Shown: positions 1 to 8,829, counted from the first letter of the stretch. The stretch: 64,000 nucleotides of DNA from Crystallibacter degradans (GCF_012952295.1 NZ_JABBCH010000012.1:62001-126000), one strand, 5' to 3'. Numbers and translations: made by a program. Notes: generated by a model not told the origin, from the letters alone.

Positions 1-1383
1 CGCACCGTCCGACGGATCGACCGGGCGCGCAGGGTCGTGCTGCTGGACGATGGAACACAGGAGCCGTTCGACCGCCTGGTACTCGCCACCGGGGCGCAGC
101 CCGTGGTCCCTACGCTGGCCGGCCTGAACCCGGACCCGGCCGCAGTCCATTTGCTGCCGCCCGGCGTGACCGCCCTGCGGGATCTGGAGGATGCGTTGAA
201 GCTGCGCGCTGTTGTCGGTTCCAACGGCCGGATCGTCGTTCTTGGCGGCGGGATTCTCGGCATCGAAGCGGCGCTGGCCGCGGCCGAGGAAGGAGCCGAT
301 GTCACCGTGGTCCATCACGGACCGCACCCGCTGGGCCGCAACCTTGATCCCGGCGGCGGACGGATGTTGGCCGCCGCGCTGCACGCCAGCGGAATCCGGC
401 TGGCGTCCGACGTCCGTTCCACCGCAGTTGCTTTCCGTCCGTCCGCGGGAGGCCGCCACCAGTTCCGCGCGCTGGTGCTCGAGGACGGCAGCGAGATTCC
501 CGGCGATCTTCTGCTCCTGTCCTGCGGGGTGCGCGCGAGGACCGAGCTGGCTGCCGGCTGCGGACTGGGCGTGGACAAGGGCATTCTGGTGAACCACAGG
601 CTCGAAGCCGATGTGGAAGGGCGGATATTCGCCGTCGGCGACTGCGCCCAGGTGGCGTGCGGCGATGGCGGCTGCACAGGCTGTTCAGACAGTAGTGCGG
701 GACCTGCCGGTCTGATCGGCCCGGGCTGGCGCCAGGCGGAATACGTTGCCCGGCGTTTGCTGGAGCTCGCGCCACGGCGGCAGGTGGCCGTGGCAAGCGG
801 GACAACGGCGCAGACCCAGGCGGCGCCGCTGGCACCGGAACGGCCCGGCATCATGCTGCTCAAGGCGCGAGGACTGGACATGGCCTCGGCCGGGAACATC
901 TCCCCCGAGCTCTGGGACGCTTGGCGGCCGGAACGGGATAACGGCGGGGATTCGCCAGGTCGCCCGCCCATCCAGGTAGCCCAGTGGGCCGACCCGGAGC
1001 ATGGGCGGTACGCCAAAATGGTCACCCGGGCCGGAGTGCTTGAAGGACTGGTCTGCGTCGGCATGCCCCGGACCGCGGCCGAACTGGTGCTTCTGTATGA
1101 GCGCGGCGCCGAACTGCCCGCGGACCGCACCGCCCTGTTCCGGTTGGATGCGGTCGACCAGCAGGATGACGCGCCGGCACCAGCCGATCCGGACTCCACT
1201 TTGTGCCGCTGCAGCGGGGCAACGCTCGGCGGGGTGGAGAACGCGATAGCCGGCGGCTGCAGCAGTGTTGAAGAGGTTTCCGCCTGCACCCGGGCCGGCA
1301 CCGGCTGCGGCGGCTGCAAATCGCGCATTGGGGAATTGATCGAGGCGTACGCATCAGTAGCCATGCGGGCGGTTCCGCAATGA
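1..1383 (+). CDS. FAD/NAD(P)H oxidoreductase with BFD-like [2Fe-2S] domain, NasB/NirB-like (5' truncated)
   Basis: The frame is open from the left edge, so the true start lies outside the window. Visible are a Rossmann motif GGGILGIEAA (from base 244), the second FAD motif IFAVGDCAQ (about 628) followed by a short Cys-rich insert, and a C-terminal BFD-like domain whose cysteines CRC...C...CGGC (1204 to about 1317) should bind a [2Fe-2S] cluster. This order is known from the N-terminal half of nitrite reductase NirB and from the electron-transfer subunit of assimilatory nitrate reductase. The likely role is passing NAD(P)H electrons to nitrate or nitrite reductase, but no reductase gene is in view. 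The 3' end overlaps the convergent hydrolase gene by 30 bases. Confidence 0.75.
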   Translation, partial: RTVRRIDRARRVVLLDDGTQEPFDRLVLATGAQPVVPTLAGLNPDPAAVHLLPPGVTALRDLEDALKLRAVVGSNGRIVVLGGGILGIEAALAAAEEGADVTVVHHGPHPLGRNLDPGGGRMLAAALHASGIRLASDVRSTAVAFRPSAGGRHQFRALVLEDGSEIPGDLLLLSCGVRARTELAAGCGLGVDKGILVNHRLEADVEGRIFAVGDCAQVACGDGGCTGCSDSSAGPAGLIGPGWRQAEYVARRLLELAPRRQVAVASGTTAQTQAAPLAPERPGIMLLKARGLDMASAGNISPELWDAWRPERDNGGDSPGRPPIQVAQWADPEHGRYAKMVTRAGVLEGLVCVGMPRTAAELVLLYERGAELPADRTALFRLDAVDQQDDAPAPADPDSTLCRCSGATLGGVENAIAGGCSSVEEVSACTRAGTGCGGCKSRIGELIEAYASVAMRAVPQ

Positions 1384-2817
1384 GTACGATGCCCGCTTAT
1401 GCGGCGGCAGCGTGTCCCGGGCAGGTACCTGCCGGGTCAGCGTGAACAGGTGCCGGCTTGCCAGGCCTCCGCCTACAGCGGCTCCGAGCGCTAGTCCGGC
1501 ATCTGTAACCGAGACGTCCGTGCTGTCCTGCAGCAGCTGGGCTCCGGCCACGTAGTTCCCGAAGTCGTGTCCGGGGCCAAGGCCGCCGTCTTCGTTGTCG
1601 GGCGTTGCTACTTCATTGGTAAGGGTCACGGTTACCCGGTCCCTGGTATCCGGGCTGGCACGTCCGTCGGCACCGGGCACCCAGTCCTGGACATGTTCCA
1701 GGTGCAGGCTTCTGAGTCCTTCCGGCAGATCCACGGCACCGACCGGGGAGCCGGCCGTGAGCACGTAGGAAACGTTGTGCTCGGCCAGGAATGCCTTGTC
1801 TGCGGCCATGTTCATGGCGTGGATGCCGCCCTGGCTGTAGCCGACCAGGACCACCTGGTCCGCGGCGTCTGCGCCGGCCTCCTCCAGCGCAGTGGAAACC
1901 GCCGCCGAGACATGCTGGCTGTCATAAGCGAGCGCTTCGGCGACCCCCGTCTCATCGAAAGGATTGGCCGTTGCCTCCGGCCCCTGGGACTGGGTTCCGG
2001 GCAGTGCGACAACCCAGCTCTTGCCGGCGGCAGCTTCCGTTTCCAGAATCTCGATAGTTCCCGGTCCGGCAGCTGCCGCAGCACCGGCACGTGCGAGCAG
2101 CCCTGCGGGTGTGGGGTCCAGCGGCACCGCCCCGGCCGCAGGTTCCCCTCCGGGTCCGTTTCCGGTATCGGCGTGCCGGGTTACCGAAATGGGAGCCGGC
2201 TGCAGCAGGCCCAGCCCATTCGCGGTCTCGACGAGGTTTGGCACGAGACGTTCAGTGGTCGATGCCGGCCCCGAGCCAGGGTAGAGGGGATCATCCGGTA
2301 GGCCCGGTATCGGCGGGAGCGCCAGCAGGCCGCGGGTTCCGTGGTTGATCAGCCGCTCAGTGCCTGTCAGGGTTGGCCGCAGCTCATTTTCCAGCGCGCC
2401 CAGAGGTATACTCAGCCACCAAGTTCCTTGTGCCAGGCCGTTCATGGCACCGTTGGCGGCAGCCTCGGCCCGCCCGTATGCCTCCTTCGCCCGGTTGACC
2501 TGGTCCGCGATTTCCCGCACATCGTCGGCCGACGCTTGAACTGCCTGCAACGCCCGCCGCACGGCCTCCTGCGCAGACGCCCGGCCGGGCACCATGAAGA
2601 TGCGGCTGTCCAGGATAGTCAGCTGCAGTGCATAGATGTCGAAATAGATCCGATCCGCATCCGCGGCCACGGACTCCAGCCGAACCGCGGCGTCCTCAAG
2701 TTCCTCCCATTGGAACGCCGCGCCGCCTATCCCGCCCGTAACACGGAAGCTGCCAAGGTTGCCGGAGCTCCCGTCCAGCCCGGCCGGGGCGGGCAACCAT
2801 TCCGGGTCGCCGGTCAT
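1354..2817 (-). CDS. Alpha/beta-hydrolase-like protein with helical N-terminal region
   Basis: A 487-residue protein. The nucleophile elbow GYSQG lies at residues 326-330 (Ser328), preceded by a strand VVLVG and followed by a small helix, as in alpha/beta-hydrolases; a candidate His is in GPGHDFGNY near residue 425. Residues 30-135 are predicted helical and Ala-rich, resembling the partner regions of WXG100/ESX-linked effectors; residues 215-250 form a Pro/Ala-rich linker. There is no signal peptide. The start codon overlaps the stop of the upstream WXG-like gene (ATGA), so the two are probably co-translated. The substrate is unknown. A role as a type VII secretion-associated lipase or esterase is inference only, because no ESX machinery genes are in the window. 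Confidence 0.6.
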   Translation of the reverse strand: MTGDPEWLPAPAGLDGSSGNLGSFRVTGGIGGAAFQWEELEDAAVRLESVAADADRIYFDIYALQLTILDSRIFMVPGRASAQEAVRRALQAVQASADDVREIADQVNRAKEAYGRAEAAANGAMNGLAQGTWWLSIPLGALENELRPTLTGTERLINHGTRGLLALPPIPGLPDDPLYPGSGPASTTERLVPNLVETANGLGLLQPAPISVTRHADTGNGPGGEPAAGAVPLDPTPAGLLARAGAAAAAGPGTIEILETEAAAGKSWVVALPGTQSQGPEATANPFDETGVAEALAYDSQHVSAAVSTALEEAGADAADQVVLVGYSQGGIHAMNMAADKAFLAEHNVSYVLTAGSPVGAVDLPEGLRSLHLEHVQDWVPGADGRASPDTRDRVTVTLTNEVATPDNEDGGLGPGHDFGNYVAGAQLLQDSTDVSVTDAGLALGAAVGGGLASRHLFTLTRQVPARDTLPPHKRASYSLRNRPHGY

Positions 2818-3119
2818 GAGCCCGGCTGGATCAGGCCGGCCGTCTCAGCCGCCACGCCGAAAGCGTTGACGGCCACCGCCGCCTCCCTGGTTTCCATTGC
2901 CGCGTTGTCCATCCGCAGCTGCCGTTCCACCAGACTGCGGCGGAAGGCCTGCCCGGCGGGCGATACCCAGGCCGCCAGCTCCAGTCCCGCCAGCCGGCCG
3001 TTGAGTTCCAGCAATGCGGACTCGCAGGCGTACAGCCGCTGCGCAGCCAGCCGCAGATCGTCGGCTCCCGTCGCGCCGACCGCAAGTCCCGACGTCGTAC
3101 TCTGCAGCGAACTGACCAT
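2814..3119 (-). CDS. Small WXG100-like protein
   Basis: A 101-residue, Ala/Leu-rich protein read as two long helices around a central turn. The turn carries A-W-V-S-P-A-G-Q-A-F (Trp about residue 51 from this start), a WxS variant of the WxG hairpin of the ESAT-6/WXG100 family, and the length is typical. The ATG at 3119 is preferred over an adjacent GTG at 3122 because GGAAGGAAG lies just upstream. It overlaps the downstream hydrolase gene by four bases, so the pair probably forms a unit. Family membership rests on size, helix pattern and the Trp turn, so it is tentative. Confidence 0.5.
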   Translation of the reverse strand: MVSSLQSTTSGLAVGATGADDLRLAAQRLYACESALLELNGRLAGLELAAWVSPAGQAFRRSLVERQLRMDNAAMETREAAVAVNAFGVAAETAGLIQPGS

Positions 3120-3324
3120 CACTCTTCCTTCCCTTGCATCGACGCTAAGGCCGCGGCACAGGATGGCCCGCCGGCCAGTTCAGGTATGTGCGCAAAGGCA
3201 GCCGGGGGTGTGTTGTGGAGATCGGGTCCTCCGGCGCACAGCGGCCGCTAGCCAAGAAACCGGTGCGGTGAAAGATAGCGGACAGGTTAGGGAATCGTGC
3301 CCGACTCTTGAAAGAATGGGGCCC

Positions 3325-4737
3325 ATGGCTGAAACTCCCCGCGTCTCCTTGGCAGACGTCACTCCCGCAATCGCTCTTGGCCCCCTTGACGGCCGCTACC
3401 GCTCCGCCGTCGCGCCGTTGGTCGACTATCTCTCCGAGGCAGCGCTGAACCGCGACCGCGTCCACGTAGAAGTCGAGTGGCTGATCCATCTCACCAGCCA
3501 GTCCGTTCTGCCGGGAACCGGACCGCTCAGCGCCGAGCAGCAGGCCGCGCTGCGCAAGATCGTCACCGATTTCGACGGCAACTCCGTCCGCGAACTGGCC
3601 GAAATCGAGGCCGTCACGGTCCATGACGTGAAGGCCGTGGAGTACTACATCGGCCGCCGGCTGGAGGACATCGGCATCGATCACCTCAAGGCCATGGTGC
3701 ATTTCGGCTGTACCTCCGAAGACATCAACAACCTCTCCTACGCCGTCGGCATCAAGGGTGCCGTGGAGCAGGCCTGGCTGCCGGCCGCCCGCTCGCTCGT
3801 GGCGCAGATCAGCGACATGGCGCAGGCCAACCGGGACGTCCCGATGCTCTCGCGCACGCACGGCCAGCCAGCGACGCCTACGACGCTGGGCAAGGAACTG
3901 GCGGTCACCGCGCACCGGCTGACCCGCCAACTTGAGCGGATCGCCCGGACCGAGTACCTGGGCAAGATCAACGGCGCCACCGGCACCTATGCCGCACACT
4001 ACGCTTCGGTCCCCGGGGCCGACTGGCAGGCCGTTTCCAAGAGCTTCGTCGAGGGTCTGGGCCTGACCTGGAACCCGCTGACCACGCAGATCGAGTCGCA
4101 TGACTGGCAGGCCGAGCTATACGCGGACATTGCCCGCTTCAACCGGATCCTGCACAACGTGTGCACGGACATCTGGAGCTACATCTCCATCGGCTACTTC
4201 GCCCAGATTCCGGTCGAAGGCGCCACCGGTTCCTCCACCATGCCGCACAAGGTCAACCCGATCCGGTTCGAGAACGCCGAGGCCAACCTGGAGATCTCCA
4301 ACGGCCTGCTGGACACCCTGGCCGCCACCTTGGTTACCTCCCGCTGGCAGCGCGACCTGACCGATTCCTCCTCGCAGCGCAATATCGGCGTGGCCTTCGG
4401 GCACTCGATGCTGGCCATCTCGAACGTCGCGAAGGGCCTGGAGCGCCTCGATGTGCCGGCCGAGGTGCTGGCCGCGGATCTGGACCAGAACTGGGAAGTC
4501 CTCGGCGAAGCGATCCAGATGGTCATGCGCGCCGAAGCCATCGCCGGTGTCGAGGGTATGGACAACCCCTACGAACGGCTGAAGGACCTCACCCGCGGAC
4601 ACCGCGTGGACGCCGAACGCATGAAGGAATTCGTCTCCGGTCTGGGGCTGTCCGCCGAGGCTGAAGCCCGCCTGCTGGCGCTGACCCCGGGCAGCTACAC
4701 CGGGATTGCCAACCAGCTGGTGGACCATCTCAAGTAG
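3325..4737 (+). CDS. purB: Adenylosuccinate lyase
   Basis: This enzyme of the fumarase/aspartase superfamily acts twice in purine synthesis, cleaving SAICAR to AICAR and adenylosuccinate to AMP with release of fumarate. The 470-residue product opens with ALGPLDGRYR and carries the histidine motif SRTHGQPATPTT and the family signature GSSTMPHKVNP at residues 302-312, whose first serine region is the flexible catalytic loop. Length is normal. The frame is open far upstream, but similarity begins only here. ATG 3325 is preferred; an in-frame ATG at 3316 would add three residues. A strong hairpin follows the stop, so the gene is probably monocistronic. Confidence 0.95.
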   Translation: MAETPRVSLADVTPAIALGPLDGRYRSAVAPLVDYLSEAALNRDRVHVEVEWLIHLTSQSVLPGTGPLSAEQQAALRKIVTDFDGNSVRELAEIEAVTVHDVKAVEYYIGRRLEDIGIDHLKAMVHFGCTSEDINNLSYAVGIKGAVEQAWLPAARSLVAQISDMAQANRDVPMLSRTHGQPATPTTLGKELAVTAHRLTRQLERIARTEYLGKINGATGTYAAHYASVPGADWQAVSKSFVEGLGLTWNPLTTQIESHDWQAELYADIARFNRILHNVCTDIWSYISIGYFAQIPVEGATGSSTMPHKVNPIRFENAEANLEISNGLLDTLAATLVTSRWQRDLTDSSSQRNIGVAFGHSMLAISNVAKGLERLDVPAEVLAADLDQNWEVLGEAIQMVMRAEAIAGVEGMDNPYERLKDLTRGHRVDAERMKEFVSGLGLSAEAEARLLALTPGSYTGIANQLVDHLK

Positions 4738-4750
4738 CACAAACAGCCGC

Positions 4751-4787
4751 AAGTACGACGCCGGAGCTTCATTCCGGCGTCGTACTT
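4751..4787 (+). terminator. Terminator-like hairpin after purB
   Basis: A perfect 15-bp inverted repeat (4751-4765 and 4773-4787) with a 7-base loop starts 13 bases after the purB stop. There is no clear T-run, which is common for terminators in high-GC actinobacteria. Its arms contain TACGACGCCGG, close to a decamer that recurs through the window. Confidence 0.6.
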
Positions 4788-4922
4788 CGTTGGGGAGCGC
4801 TCCACCCGCCGGCAACCTGCCGGTCATTTCCCCTGCCTAAAGTCGCAATCCCGACTTGCCCGCCCTTCCCCGGGCCAGCCACCGAGCTGCCCCTGCAGTC
4901 GGGAGGCATGAAAGGCACGAAA

Positions 4923-6098
4923 ATGAGCACGAACTCCCCCAATCTCGGACGCCGCGGACTGATCGCCGGCGGCACCGGCGCCATCCTGGCCGGCATGCTG
5001 GCCGCAGCCCCGGGCGCCAACGCCGCAGTCCCCGCCACGCGGCAGAGCAACGTGAAGATGCCGCTGGCGTTCGATCCCGACGGCAAGTTCCGCGTGATCC
5101 AATTCAACGACACACAGGATGGGCCGCGCACCGACCGGCGCACCATCGAGTTCATGGGCAAGGTCCTCGACGCCGAGAAGCCCGGCTTCGCCTTGATCAA
5201 CGGCGACGTGATCAACGGATCGCCCAAGACGGCCGAGGAAGTGCGCCAGTCCATCAACAACGTGGTGCAGCCGATGGAATCGCGCGGCATCCAGTGGGCC
5301 GTCACGTTCGGCAACCACGACGAGGATTCGATGGCGAACGGCACCGGCATGACCGAGGCCAAGATGCTGGAGTTCGTCCGCGGCTACCAGCACAACGTCA
5401 ACGCCCGGCCGGAGAAGGGCGTCGACGGCTCGTCCAATGCGCAGCTCCACATCCGCTCCGCCAGCGGCAACAAGCCTGCCTTCGGCATCTGGCTGCTCGA
5501 CTCCGGCCGGTATGCCCCCGAGAACCTCGGCGGCCAGGACTTCGAAGGCCTGATGGGCTACGACTGGATCCGCCCCAGCCAGATCCAGTGGTACCGGGAA
5601 GCATCCGAGGCCGCCGAACGGCAGCACGGCAAGATCCCTTCGCTGATGTTCTTCCACATCCCGCTCTTCGAGCACCACCACATGTGGTTCGGCTCCCAGT
5701 TCAGCTCCGACGACGCCGACCACGCGGCCGCCGTGACCAAGCACAGCATCGTCGGCGTCAAGAACGAAAGCGTCTACACTGGCGCCTTCAACTCCGGCCT
5801 TTTCAGCGCCCTGCAGGAGCGCGGCGACGTCCGTGGTGTCTTTGTGGGCCATGACCACATCAACACCTACTCGGGTAACTACTTTGGAATCGAGCTGGGC
5901 TACGGCCCCGGCACCGGCTTCGGCACTTACGGCCTTGGCGGCGCCAAGGAACACCATCTGCGCGGTGCCCGCGTGTTCGAACTCGACGAGCGCAAAGAGC
6001 AGGTCTACACCGCGACCAGAACCGTGTTCGCGAAAGACCTCGGCATCGACATGGATCCGAAGAGCCAGCCGCTGGACGAACCGCTCCCGCTGCCGTAG
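4923..6098 (+). CDS. Tat-exported metallophosphoesterase (calcineurin-like)
   Basis: A 391-residue secreted phosphoesterase. The N-terminus has a twin-arginine signal (R10-R11, then an Ala/Gly-rich hydrophobic stretch ending in A-N-A-A around residue 35). Metal-binding motifs follow in family order: FNDTQ (D63), GDV (D95), GNHDED (N131-H132-D133), FFHIP and GHDH. The usual D-x-H of the first motif is D-T-Q here. Overall it resembles the PhoD/purple-acid-phosphatase-like group that acts on phosphate esters outside the cell. ATG 4923 has AAAGG seven bases upstream; ATG 4908 is in frame but sits one base from GGGAGG. It lies alone between two strong hairpins. Confidence 0.8.
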   Translation: MSTNSPNLGRRGLIAGGTGAILAGMLAAAPGANAAVPATRQSNVKMPLAFDPDGKFRVIQFNDTQDGPRTDRRTIEFMGKVLDAEKPGFALINGDVINGSPKTAEEVRQSINNVVQPMESRGIQWAVTFGNHDEDSMANGTGMTEAKMLEFVRGYQHNVNARPEKGVDGSSNAQLHIRSASGNKPAFGIWLLDSGRYAPENLGGQDFEGLMGYDWIRPSQIQWYREASEAAERQHGKIPSLMFFHIPLFEHHHMWFGSQFSSDDADHAAAVTKHSIVGVKNESVYTGAFNSGLFSALQERGDVRGVFVGHDHINTYSGNYFGIELGYGPGTGFGTYGLGGAKEHHLRGARVFELDERKEQVYTATRTVFAKDLGIDMDPKSQPLDEPLPLP

Positions 6099-6130
6099 AC
6101 CGTTCCGGAATCAGCTTGGCCTGGCGAGAT

Positions 6131-6175
6131 GCTGCCTCACGAATCGGGCCGTTCGGCGCGGATTCGTGAGGCAGC
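6131..6175. terminator. Strong 15-bp inverted repeat, probable terminator
   Basis: GCTGCCTCACGAATC (6131-6145) is followed after a 15-base GC-rich loop by its exact reverse complement (6161-6175). It lies between the phosphoesterase gene and the tRNA promoter and has no T-tract, so it may act as a terminator or an mRNA-stabilising end. Confidence 0.45.
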
Positions 6176-6191
6176 TCACCAAATTCGTCGT

Positions 6192-6220
6192 TTGGACACT
6201 TAGGGGTCTAGAGTCATAAC
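6192..6220 (+). promoter_or_regulatory. Probable tRNA promoter
   Basis: TTGGAC (6192-6197) and CATAAC (6215-6220) are separated by 17 bases and match the vegetative -35/-10 consensus at most positions. The -10 box ends five bases before the tRNA, as expected for a stable-RNA promoter. Confidence 0.4.
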
Positions 6221-6225
6221 TACGC

Positions 6226-6299
<74 letters not shown>

Positions 6300-6306
6300 C
6301 GAATAG

Positions 6307-6347
6307 GAAAGGCCGTCAGTCCGCATTGCGCGGGTTGGCGGCCTTTC
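6307..6347 (+). terminator. Terminator after tRNA-fMet
   Basis: GAAAGGCCG (6307-6315) and CGGCCTTTC (6339-6347) form a 9-bp stem seven bases after the tRNA, followed by TGCTTC. Confidence 0.65.
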
Positions 6348-6362
6348 TGCTTCAACGGCCGC

Positions 6363-7607
6363 TCAGTCCTGCTGTTCACTCCCCGCCGCAATCCGCCCGG
6401 TGGGAAAACTTTTCGGAGCGGGATCGCCCTCCGGTCGGAATGAGAGTTCTTTGTCCTCGGGACCGGGCCGTATGAGAAACCAGAAACCTAGGCAACACAC
6501 ACCGGCGGCTGCAGCCGTGAGCCCCAGCAAGCCGGCCACGTTGGTCTGGGTTACGGAGCCTTGCAGGGTATGGCGGAAGAACATCAGCCAAACCCCCGCC
6601 GCCGTACTCAAGATGCCGATCAGCAGCGTCCGCCACGGGTGTTCCCACAGCCAGGGACCCAAGCCGTTGAATTCGCCCTGCTCATATAGCCGCATGCCCA
6701 TGGCGTTCCGGGGGCTGAGCAGTTGAATGGTTCTTGGCGGATCAAGGTTCGCCGCTGAATCGGGCTGCTCCACCAGTTCGGCCGCCGCGAGGGGCGCGGC
6801 GAGCAGCGCGCCCATCGCGTGCAGGGCGCCCCGTCCCTGCGGCAACGACAGGATCTCCAGATACTGTTCGGCAGCATCCACTGGCATTCCGTCGGCAAGA
6901 AGTTCCTCAAGGGCCATGCCACGGCAGGCCGTGAGCTTCCGCAGCCGGTCCACCTCGGGGCTGGCCGTGTCTTGGGGAGGCAACGTCGCCTGCGCCCAGG
7001 TCCAGTCAAGGTTCCGGCATCCCACTTGGAGGAACGGGCCTTTTGTCATTTCCGGACGGACGATGATGGAACGGCGGTCGCCGTCCCGGACCATCAGGAC
7101 AGCCGGCCGGCTGACTTTGCAAATGTAGGGACCGAGCTCCCCTCCCTTCAACCGGGCCTGGGCGATGATGACGTCGGGGGTGCGCCACACCTGCAGTTCC
7201 GACTTGAGGGAGGAGGCCGTGTTGTAGAAGTCGAAATCGAATTTACTCGAGACCAAGACGGCCTCGCCGTTGAAGGTCTGCCGCTGATCAAGAGGACGCT
7301 TCCCGAGCAGGACCCGCCAGCCCAATCCCACCGAGACGGCGTGCAGTTCAACGCCCAGTGAATGGCCCAGCTCGGTGGCGGCCTGTTCGCTGGCTACCAG
7401 GTGCAAGGCTTCGGCCACGGCGACGGCATCATCTTCGTCCACGGCGCACACCACTTCGGCTCTAACCCGTCCTTTTCTGGCCGTCGTATCCCAAACGGAG
7501 CAAATGATTTTCCTGCGTCCCAAGGCCTCCACCAGTTCATGCCGCCGGGAATTTTCCACGGTCCATTCAAACTTCAGCGTTGCTGTGCGCCAGTTGGCTT
7601 CCTCCAT
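6363..7607 (-). CDS. Hypothetical membrane protein with large soluble N-terminal part
   Basis: A 414-residue protein that I do not recognise. Residues 1-320 appear soluble and mixed alpha/beta, with no signal peptide; two hydrophobic segments at about 325-344 and 357-379 would anchor it, leaving a charged 35-residue tail. A Gly-poor N-terminal region (VENSRRHELVEALGRRKI) looks like a small alpha/beta domain. Codon use has the expected high GC at third positions, so it is probably real. It is convergent with the tRNA region and divergent from the thioesterase gene, with 71 bases between the two starts. No function is assigned. Confidence 0.6.
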   Translation of the reverse strand: MEEANWRTATLKFEWTVENSRRHELVEALGRRKIICSVWDTTARKGRVRAEVVCAVDEDDAVAVAEALHLVASEQAATELGHSLGVELHAVSVGLGWRVLLGKRPLDQRQTFNGEAVLVSSKFDFDFYNTASSLKSELQVWRTPDVIIAQARLKGGELGPYICKVSRPAVLMVRDGDRRSIIVRPEMTKGPFLQVGCRNLDWTWAQATLPPQDTASPEVDRLRKLTACRGMALEELLADGMPVDAAEQYLEILSLPQGRGALHAMGALLAAPLAAAELVEQPDSAANLDPPRTIQLLSPRNAMGMRLYEQGEFNGLGPWLWEHPWRTLLIGILSTAAGVWLMFFRHTLQGSVTQTNVAGLLGLTAAAAGVCCLGFWFLIRPGPEDKELSFRPEGDPAPKSFPTGRIAAGSEQQD

Positions 7608-7678
7608 GACCTGATCCTAGTGAAGTCGACAGCGGGTTGCAGAAGTTATCCACAGCCTGCATCGGTTAGGGTCAACTC

Positions 7679-8116
7679 ATGAACAATGGCGACATTACCT
7701 TCCATACCCGCAAGTGGGTGCGGCCCGAAGATCTCAATGCCAACGGCACGCTCTTCGGTGGCAGCCTGCTGCGCTGGATCGACGAGGAAGCCGCCATCTA
7801 CGCCATCGTCCAGCTCGGCAACGGGATGGCGGTGACCAAGTACATGTCCGAGATCAACTTTGTCAGTTCCGCCCAGCAGGGAGACCTGATCGAGATGGGG
7901 CTGACAGCCACGCATTTCGGCCGGACCTCGCTGACGATGCGGGCCGAAGTACGCAACATGTTCACCCGCCAGTCCATCCTGACCATCGAGAAAATTGTCT
8001 TCGTCAATCTCGGCCCGGACGGCTTGCCCGCGCCGCACGGCTACACCGAAATCACGTATGACCGCGACCGGGTGCCCTCCCAGCATCTGGACCGCATGCC
8101 GCCACCACAGCCCTGA
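7679..8116 (+). CDS. Acyl-CoA thioesterase (hotdog fold, YciA-like)
   Basis: A 145-residue single-domain hotdog protein expected to hydrolyse acyl-CoA to free acid and CoA in the cytoplasm. The motif NANGTLFGGSLLRWIDEEAA (residues 21-40) holds the catalytic Asn/Asp region and long helix of the YciA/BACH group, and the order H-F-G-R-T-S-L-T-M-R further on is typical of that group. Length is normal for a single-hotdog enzyme. The gene stands alone, so the chain-length preference cannot be read from context. Upstream lies a TTATCCACA nonamer (7646-7654), judged a chance match to a DnaA box. Confidence 0.85.
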   Translation: MNNGDITFHTRKWVRPEDLNANGTLFGGSLLRWIDEEAAIYAIVQLGNGMAVTKYMSEINFVSSAQQGDLIEMGLTATHFGRTSLTMRAEVRNMFTRQSILTIEKIVFVNLGPDGLPAPHGYTEITYDRDRVPSQHLDRMPPPQP

Positions 8117-8189
8117 TCCCGGTCCCCCGGTTCCGGCATCGGCCAACCAACCGACGGCGGCGGCACCCGGGCCACGTTCCCGGCGGCAC

Positions 8190-8579
8190 TCACCAGCGGG
8201 GAACCCGCCGCCAGAGCGGGCACGGCTTCGTTGACCCGGAGCGCACACTCATGCACAGCGGCACGGCCTGTTCGGCCACGTCGACCAACTCGTCGATATG
8301 GAAATACAACGGGTCCACCTCATATGCGAAACAGAAAATCTCGCAGTCGCAATAGGCGCCCATTCGGCCCAGCCGCCCTTCCAAGACGGTGGCGCGCGGA
8401 GCCGTAATCTCACGGAACCTGGCAGTCCAGCGCAGTCCCCGGCAACCGTTTTCAAGCATGCGCCAGACGTAGCACGCCAGGCATTCTCCGGTGCTTGGTT
8501 CGCTCAGCCACCCGCTGATGACGGTCCGTTCCTGCTCGATACGGTCACTGCCCGCCATCGCATACCGGGCATCATCCAT
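8190..8579 (-). CDS. DUF2695 domain protein
   Basis: A 129-residue protein. The stretch GECLACYVWRMLENGCRGLRW, then R-A-T-V-L-E-G-R-L-G-R-M-G-A-Y-C-D-C-E-I-F, matches the DUF2695 pattern, with paired CxxC-like and CDC cysteines that could bind a metal. The start at 8579 is chosen because GGAAAGGAAG precedes it at good spacing, while the frame remains open upstream without similarity. The last 20 residues (W-R-R-V-P-R-W end) look less family-like and may be a variable tail. Function is unknown. It lies between the thioesterase (convergent) and a lipoprotein gene (divergent). Confidence 0.65.
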   Translation of the reverse strand: MDDARYAMAGSDRIEQERTVISGWLSEPSTGECLACYVWRMLENGCRGLRWTARFREITAPRATVLEGRLGRMGAYCDCEIFCFAYEVDPLYFHIDELVDVAEQAVPLCMSVRSGSTKPCPLWRRVPRW

Positions 8580-8829
8580 GGCGCTTCTTCCTTTCCATAT
8601 CCCCAATTTTTCGTTGAGCAGCGGGGACGCGACAGGGGCGCTGGCACGAATGTGCGTCAAGGGCCGACATTCCGGGGCTGTGGAGGTGCGATCCGCCATA
8701 CTGGCAGCAGGTCGCGGGCCAAAACCGCTTCCCGCCCGCAACGTCACCAAAATGAAACCGGGCAGCACACCAAAGCTGCATCAGTTCGGGCTACATTCAG
8801 GTGAAACGTCAACCGGAAAGGCCGATCCC

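Noticed and set aside
4824-5957. A long open frame antisense to the metallophosphoesterase
   Set aside because: Its protein is Val/Ala/Gly/Arg-rich without family signs; high-GC genes on one strand often leave open frames on the other. The plus-strand gene has Tat and metal motifs.
7646-7654. TTATCCACA, a DnaA-box nonamer
   Set aside because: Only a single copy, no cluster, no AT-rich unwinding region and no origin genes nearby; most likely chance.
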